DNA of 64,000 bases, from assembly GCF_900156745.1 (NCBI RefSeq), contig NZ_LT707065.1, positions 372,001 through 436,000 on the forward strand. Reading direction: 5' to 3'. Under the pieces are notes generated by a model, which was not told the origin of the DNA, made no database searches, and saw only the letters and a list, made by a program, of their open reading frames with translations. The position numbers and the translations under genes are program-made. Below are positions 61,040 to 64,000 of the stretch, piece by piece. Source of the DNA: Achromobacter sp. MFA1 R4 (GTDB taxonomy: Bacteria > Pseudomonadota > Gammaproteobacteria > Burkholderiales > Burkholderiaceae_B). The stretch's first letter is position 1; every line of letters starts with the position of its first letter.

Positions 61040-61861
61040 ATGACCATGCCAACCGAATTTATCGAACCGTCCGCGAATGGCCCAACTGCTGAGGCGTACG
61101 GCGAACTGTACGTGGCGTTCGAGCATTTCAACCGGACCATGTTCGACGCGCAGCTACCACCGTGCCTGATAACGCTGCAACGGCGCAAAGGCACCTATGG
61201 CTACTTCTCGAAGGGCCGCTTCGTACGACGAGGCACCGGCGACATGGTCGACGAAATTGCTTTGAACCCGGCCTACTTCGCAAGTCAGACGATCAAGAAC
61301 ACGCTCTCCACCCTGGTTCACGAACAAGTCCACCAATGGCAGCGCCATTTCGGGAGCTTCAGCCGCCGCGGGTACCACAACAAGGAATGGGCGGACAAAA
61401 TGGAATCCATCGGACTAATCCCGTCCCACACGGGCAAGCCAGGCGGGCGCAAGACGGGTCAGCAGATGGATCATTACATCGAGGCCGGCGGCGCCTTCGA
61501 CTTGGCTTGCGACTCGCTGCTCACCCGCGAATTCACGCTCTCCTGGCTCGATCGTTTTCCTGCCGAGCGGCTTCCTGTCGATCCTACGCCGGTTGCCACG
61601 ACCATTCCGCCGGCCACGTCAGACGCGCTGACGACGACACCCGGAATCACATCGACGGCATACCTAGGGCTAGGTCGGGCCGAATCCGTACTTGCGCTTC
61701 CCTCGGGCGATCCGGTCAATCGGTCCAACCGCGTCAAATACCGATGCGCGACTTGCCTCACTCAGGTTTGGGGAAAGCCCAATCTGAAGCTTAGGTGCGG
61801 TATCCCGATGTGCCGCAACGCCCCCTTCGAGGAGTGCGGAGCAATTACGCAATGCCCATAG
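61040..61861 (+). CDS. SprT-like zinc metalloprotein
   Basis: A 273-residue protein. The metallopeptidase motif HEQVH is at 94-98 (LSTLVHEQVHQWQRHFG), with a third ligand His probably in RRGYHNKEW. A C-terminal zinc-ribbon-like pair is YRCATC and CGIPMC. SprT/Spartan proteins cleave DNA-protein crosslinks; on a conjugative element a role with protein-bound DNA is possible but unproven. The start is the first of two ATGs 6 bases apart. Confidence 0.8.
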   Translation: MTMPTEFIEPSANGPTAEAYGELYVAFEHFNRTMFDAQLPPCLITLQRRKGTYGYFSKGRFVRRGTGDMVDEIALNPAYFASQTIKNTLSTLVHEQVHQWQRHFGSFSRRGYHNKEWADKMESIGLIPSHTGKPGGRKTGQQMDHYIEAGGAFDLACDSLLTREFTLSWLDRFPAERLPVDPTPVATTIPPATSDALTTTPGITSTAYLGLGRAESVLALPSGDPVNRSNRVKYRCATCLTQVWGKPNLKLRCGIPMCRNAPFEECGAITQCP

Positions 61862-61933
61862 CACATAACGCCATTCCCATCACTCAAAGCGCCTTACTGA
61901 CACCCAACGGGAAACCTCCCAGAGGACTCCATC

Positions 61934-62560
61934 ATGAGCACCGAACCCGCTACCCAGAAGCGCCTAACCGTGCGCGAGCTGCAAACCATCCTCACCGATT
62001 GCGATCCAGACGCGATCGTGGATTTGACTCTGCCGGGCTTCATCGACGTGAGCGATAAACAAATTGTTGACGATCCTGATCTAGTGAGCGATGCGTACGG
62101 CTTCGTGCCGCATGTCGAGGCCTTCTACAGGACCGGGAAAGACATGCCCTATGAGCACTTTTTCGGCGACGACGGCGCCCCCCGTCCGGGCGTAAAGCCT
62201 AATGCAGTGTCCATCGCCATTCCCCGGGACGACGTCGAAAAGCTGTACCGAGACCGCAAGCGTGCCATCGAGCTCGACGATCCCGCGTTGGAGCCGGAGC
62301 CAGCGACCGCCGACGCCAACACCGTTATCGTGGACGTGCGCCTCTCGCGAGAGCTTCACACCACCATCCGACAGTTGTTGCGCCAGCTCAACGGCTCGCA
62401 CCAGGTCAAGATAGAGCAAGGCTGCACACATGGCCTGCTAACCGTTGCGGGTGCGCTGGAAATGCTTGCGGAAGACCTCGGCATGGTCGGGAGCCGGCCC
62501 GGTTCCTGGGAAGGCTCAAACATGGCCCAGGTGCTCGCTTCACACGGCTACGACAATTGA
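61934..62560 (+). CDS. Unrecognised protein
   Basis: A 208-residue acidic protein with AGAGG upstream. The N-terminal part (LTVRELQTILTDCDPDAIVD) is followed by an Asp/Glu/Pro-rich linker and a C-terminal helical part (HTTIRQLLRQLNGSHQVKIE). The segment TVRELQTIL-x-DCDPDA is reminiscent of small plasmid proteins of unknown role. It lies 72 bases after the SprT-like gene and ends at a strong hairpin. Confidence 0.55.
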   Translation: MSTEPATQKRLTVRELQTILTDCDPDAIVDLTLPGFIDVSDKQIVDDPDLVSDAYGFVPHVEAFYRTGKDMPYEHFFGDDGAPRPGVKPNAVSIAIPRDDVEKLYRDRKRAIELDDPALEPEPATADANTVIVDVRLSRELHTTIRQLLRQLNGSHQVKIEQGCTHGLLTVAGALEMLAEDLGMVGSRPGSWEGSNMAQVLASHGYDN

Positions 62561-62652
62561 GCGGCATCCTCGCCGGGCTCGCCCACACTGGCACATGCAC
62601 GCCTGCCCCGGCAGGAGTGCCTTCGTGGAGAACTGACCGCCCCCTGTCGAGG

Positions 62653-62687
62653 GCAAAAAAAAACCCTCGAACGAATCGAGGGTTTTC
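62653..62687. terminator. Bidirectional terminator
   Basis: AACCCTCGA-ACGAA-TCGAGGGTT with an A-run on the left and a short T-run on the right. It separates the plus-strand gene at 61934 from the convergent small membrane genes. Confidence 0.85.
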
Positions 62688-62698
62688 CGGGCGACGTG

Positions 62699-62827
62699 TC
62701 ACGCTGGATGGTGACCCGACTCGCGCTGTTTCTCACGGTCAGTCTTCACGACGTTGTTGGCGACGAACAGGCCGAAACCAACGACGGCCGCGAGGACGCC
62801 AAGCATTACAGCGGTTCCGAGATCCAT
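62699..62827 (-). CDS. Very small membrane protein
   Basis: A 42-residue protein: MDLGTAVMLGVLAAVVGFGL begins a single membrane helix, followed by a charged tail ending ESGHHPA. Its start sits 2 bases before the stop of the upstream membrane gene, so the two are co-translated. Function unknown. Confidence 0.55.
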   Translation of the reverse strand: MDLGTAVMLGVLAAVVGFGLFVANNVVKTDREKQRESGHHPA

Positions 62828-62828
62828 A

Positions 62829-63173
62829 TCAGTCTCCTTGCTTCGTGCCGTAGAACAAACTGGCCAGAGCCAATGATAGCACCATCCCAAGGGACAGCCC
62901 AACCAACTTTACGTACAACACCCACGTTGCCGCACCCCAGTTTGTTTCAAACGCCACAGTAGCGGCACCGACACAACTGGCGATCGCAACACCCACAAAG
63001 AACTGGCCGAAGGCCTCTCTTTGCTTGCCTACGGGGTAGGTCAACGAGCGCCAAAGAGGCCCAAACAGGTTCCTTTTCAGGTTGCCGAACATCTCCCGCG
63101 TGGGCGGGTGGTAGAACTCCGCCACTAGCCACATTAGGGCCAGGGGGCTGAGAATCAAGAACGCAATAAGCAT
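62829..63173 (-). CDS. Small membrane protein of unknown function
   Basis: A 114-residue protein from the ATG at 63173, which has a strong AGGAGG upstream. Membrane helices lie at about 3-20 and in the C-terminal half (FFVGVAIASCVGAATVAF; VGLSLGMVLSLALASLF), separated by a basic loop (FGNLKRNLFGPLWRSLTY). No family was recognised. Confidence 0.65.
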   Translation of the reverse strand: MLIAFLILSPLALMWLVAEFYHPPTREMFGNLKRNLFGPLWRSLTYPVGKQREAFGQFFVGVAIASCVGAATVAFETNWGAATWVLYVKLVGLSLGMVLSLALASLFYGTKQGD

Positions 63174-63287
63174 CACCCCTCCTAGATACAGATAGTAACA
63201 TCCGCGCACGCACGAGGCCCGTGCGGTGCCGGAATCTCTCTCAGTAGCCCTAGGTCGTCTTCATGCCCCGGTGGCTGGCTCCCGCCA

Positions 63288-63320
63288 ATAAAAAACCCGG
63301 TTCCAGAATGGAACCGGGTT
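63288..63320 (-). terminator. Rho-independent terminator of the ardB-like gene
   Basis: AACCCGGTTCC-AGAAT-GGAACCGGGTT; on the minus strand it is followed by a T-run. It lies 5 bases after the ardB-like stop. Confidence 0.93.
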
Positions 63321-63324
63321 GGGG

Positions 63325-63762
63325 TCAGTCAATGGCCTGGAGGATCTCGCGCGCCTCAGCATGGCCGCACGCGAAATCTCGCAGAGCCATGTACAGGTCG
63401 AGATGGTTTTCCTGTTGGCTTTGGCACGCAAGCGCGTAGAAGCCAAAAAGGCACGCAATGATGCCCGCCGCCTCCACCGATACCTCGCCGCTATAGCCGT
63501 TCATCGCCTGCACGACGCGAACGCGCTCCTTCTGCATGGAGGGCACCATGAAGAAGCCCCCATTCGACAGCTCGAAAAACTCCCAATAGCCGCCGCGGTA
63601 TTCGCTGCACAGCATTTCCATGTGGTTGTACACCTGCGCCTCGCCGATCATGAGGTACCGGAGGCCAGGCCCAAAGTACTTGGGAAGGATCGACAGTCGT
63701 CGATCCCCAGACACCTTAGTCGCCTGGATGACGTCCGTACCCTCTTCAACTGCTGCATTCAT
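63325..63762 (-). CDS. ardB: ArdB/KlcA-family antirestriction protein
   Basis: A 145-residue protein from the ATG at 63762 (GGAGAG upstream). The family pattern is clear: RLSILPKYFGPGLRYLMIGE, YRGGYWEFFELSNGGFFMVP, then VSVEAAGIIACLFGFYALA. ArdB/KlcA proteins relieve type I restriction and protect incoming plasmids during transfer. It is normal family length and divergent from the SOS-box gene. Confidence 0.92.
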   Translation of the reverse strand: MNAAVEEGTDVIQATKVSGDRRLSILPKYFGPGLRYLMIGEAQVYNHMEMLCSEYRGGYWEFFELSNGGFFMVPSMQKERVRVVQAMNGYSGEVSVEAAGIIACLFGFYALACQSQQENHLDLYMALRDFACGHAEAREILQAID

Positions 63763-63894
63763 ACTCTCTCTCCAAAAGGTCCGGCGGAATGCCGGGTTGC
63801 CGATTGAAGGGATGTGGTCTGCATTCCTCGGTGGATGCCTTGGCACGCCCTACCCCCGAAAAAAAGCGCCTGGAATGGACGGAATGGCAGTCTA

Positions 63895-63910
63895 CTGTAT
63901 ATTTATACAG
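63895..63910 (+). promoter_or_regulatory. LexA (SOS) box
   Basis: CTGTATATTTATACAG fits CTG-N10-CAG, with a TATATTTATA core close to the enterobacterial LexA consensus. The arms pair at seven of eight positions. It is 17 bases upstream of the ATG at 63927. Confidence 0.8.
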
Positions 63911-63926
63911 TAATGGAGACTCTGTT

Positions 63927-64000
63927 ATGCCCCACGACAAACATCCGCCCCCCTTGACGTTCGCCCAGATCAGGGCACTTTTCGACGCTGATCCAACGGA
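63927..64000 (+). CDS. Start of an SOS-controlled gene, cut by the window edge
   Basis: ATG at 63927 with GGAG 9 bases upstream; 24 codons are visible (HPPPLTFAQIRALFDADP), too few to recognise. The adjacent LexA box suggests a damage-inducible protein. Confidence 0.5.
   Translation, partial: MPHDKHPPPLTFAQIRALFDADPT

Overview
The window looks like a large mobile replicon (conjugative plasmid or plasmid-like integrative element) of a high-GC betaproteobacterium, most likely a Burkholderiales relative. The reasons are the GC-rich coding style, a DUF3717 gene, DUF4148 genes, a betaproteobacterial-type cop cluster and an F-type conjugation system. No replication initiator, rRNA or clear tRNA was recognised, so the replicon type is inferred from partition, conjugation, anti-restriction and recombination genes.

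1-9.6 kb is accessory DNA: the end of a TauE/SafE permease, a metallo-beta-lactamase-fold protein divergent from a GlxA/AraC-type regulator, an IS1182-family element with a 4-bp target duplication, a TipAS-type MerR regulator, an HNH protein that appears to sit inside a single integron-type gene cassette, a HEPN-like protein, and a padR-chrA chromate efflux pair with a clear dyad operator.

10.2-24 kb is a metal-resistance island, almost all on the minus strand: dmeR-dmeF (Co/Ni efflux), a cytosolic copper-storage protein, a copper P-type ATPase with a CueR-type 19-bp-spaced promoter, a DUF411 protein, copD, copC, copB (with a strikingly repetitive Met/His domain), copA, a cupredoxin, copS and copR. 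Three copies of one dyad (nATTAC-N6-GTAATn, one slightly degenerate) lie upstream of csp, the cupredoxin-copAB operon and copR, and look like the CopR boxes. Copper is thus handled by two circuits: cytosolic (MerR-type control of the ATPase) and periplasmic (CopRS control of copA/B, the cupredoxin and csp). An IS3-family element (24.2-25.6 kb) closes the island and truncates an alpha/beta-hydrolase gene.

26-64 kb is the mobile backbone: a methyltransferase; a tyrosine recombinase, a coiled-coil DNA-binding-type protein, a ParR-like adaptor and the actin-like ParM in one operon; a DUF4942 protein; then a minus-strand F-type transfer block traW-traU-trbC-orf-traN (traN present as two secreted halves) and a lipoprotein. 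It is followed by a run of small, mostly unrecognised genes (39.6-43.6 kb, including a membrane-anchored NERD-like nuclease), a DsbC-like protein, a CHC2/Toprim primase, a four-gene operon (Sel1-repeat protein, membrane HD-domain protein resembling MOBH relaxases, RecG-like helicase, Cys-rich acidic protein) divergent from an unusual sigma-like/double-HTH regulator, a KAP NTPase with a possible partner, SSB, a DUF1513 beta-propeller, a ParB-like protein, a SprT-like metalloprotein and an ArdB/KlcA antirestriction protein. A textbook SOS box precedes a gene that runs off the right edge.

The most promising uncharacterised unit is the Sel1/HD/RecG/Cys-rich operon with its divergent regulator. 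Other notable signals are the HNH integron cassette, the split traN, the exact 240-bp repeat in copB, the KAP module and the alternative-hairpin leader at 38.7 kb.
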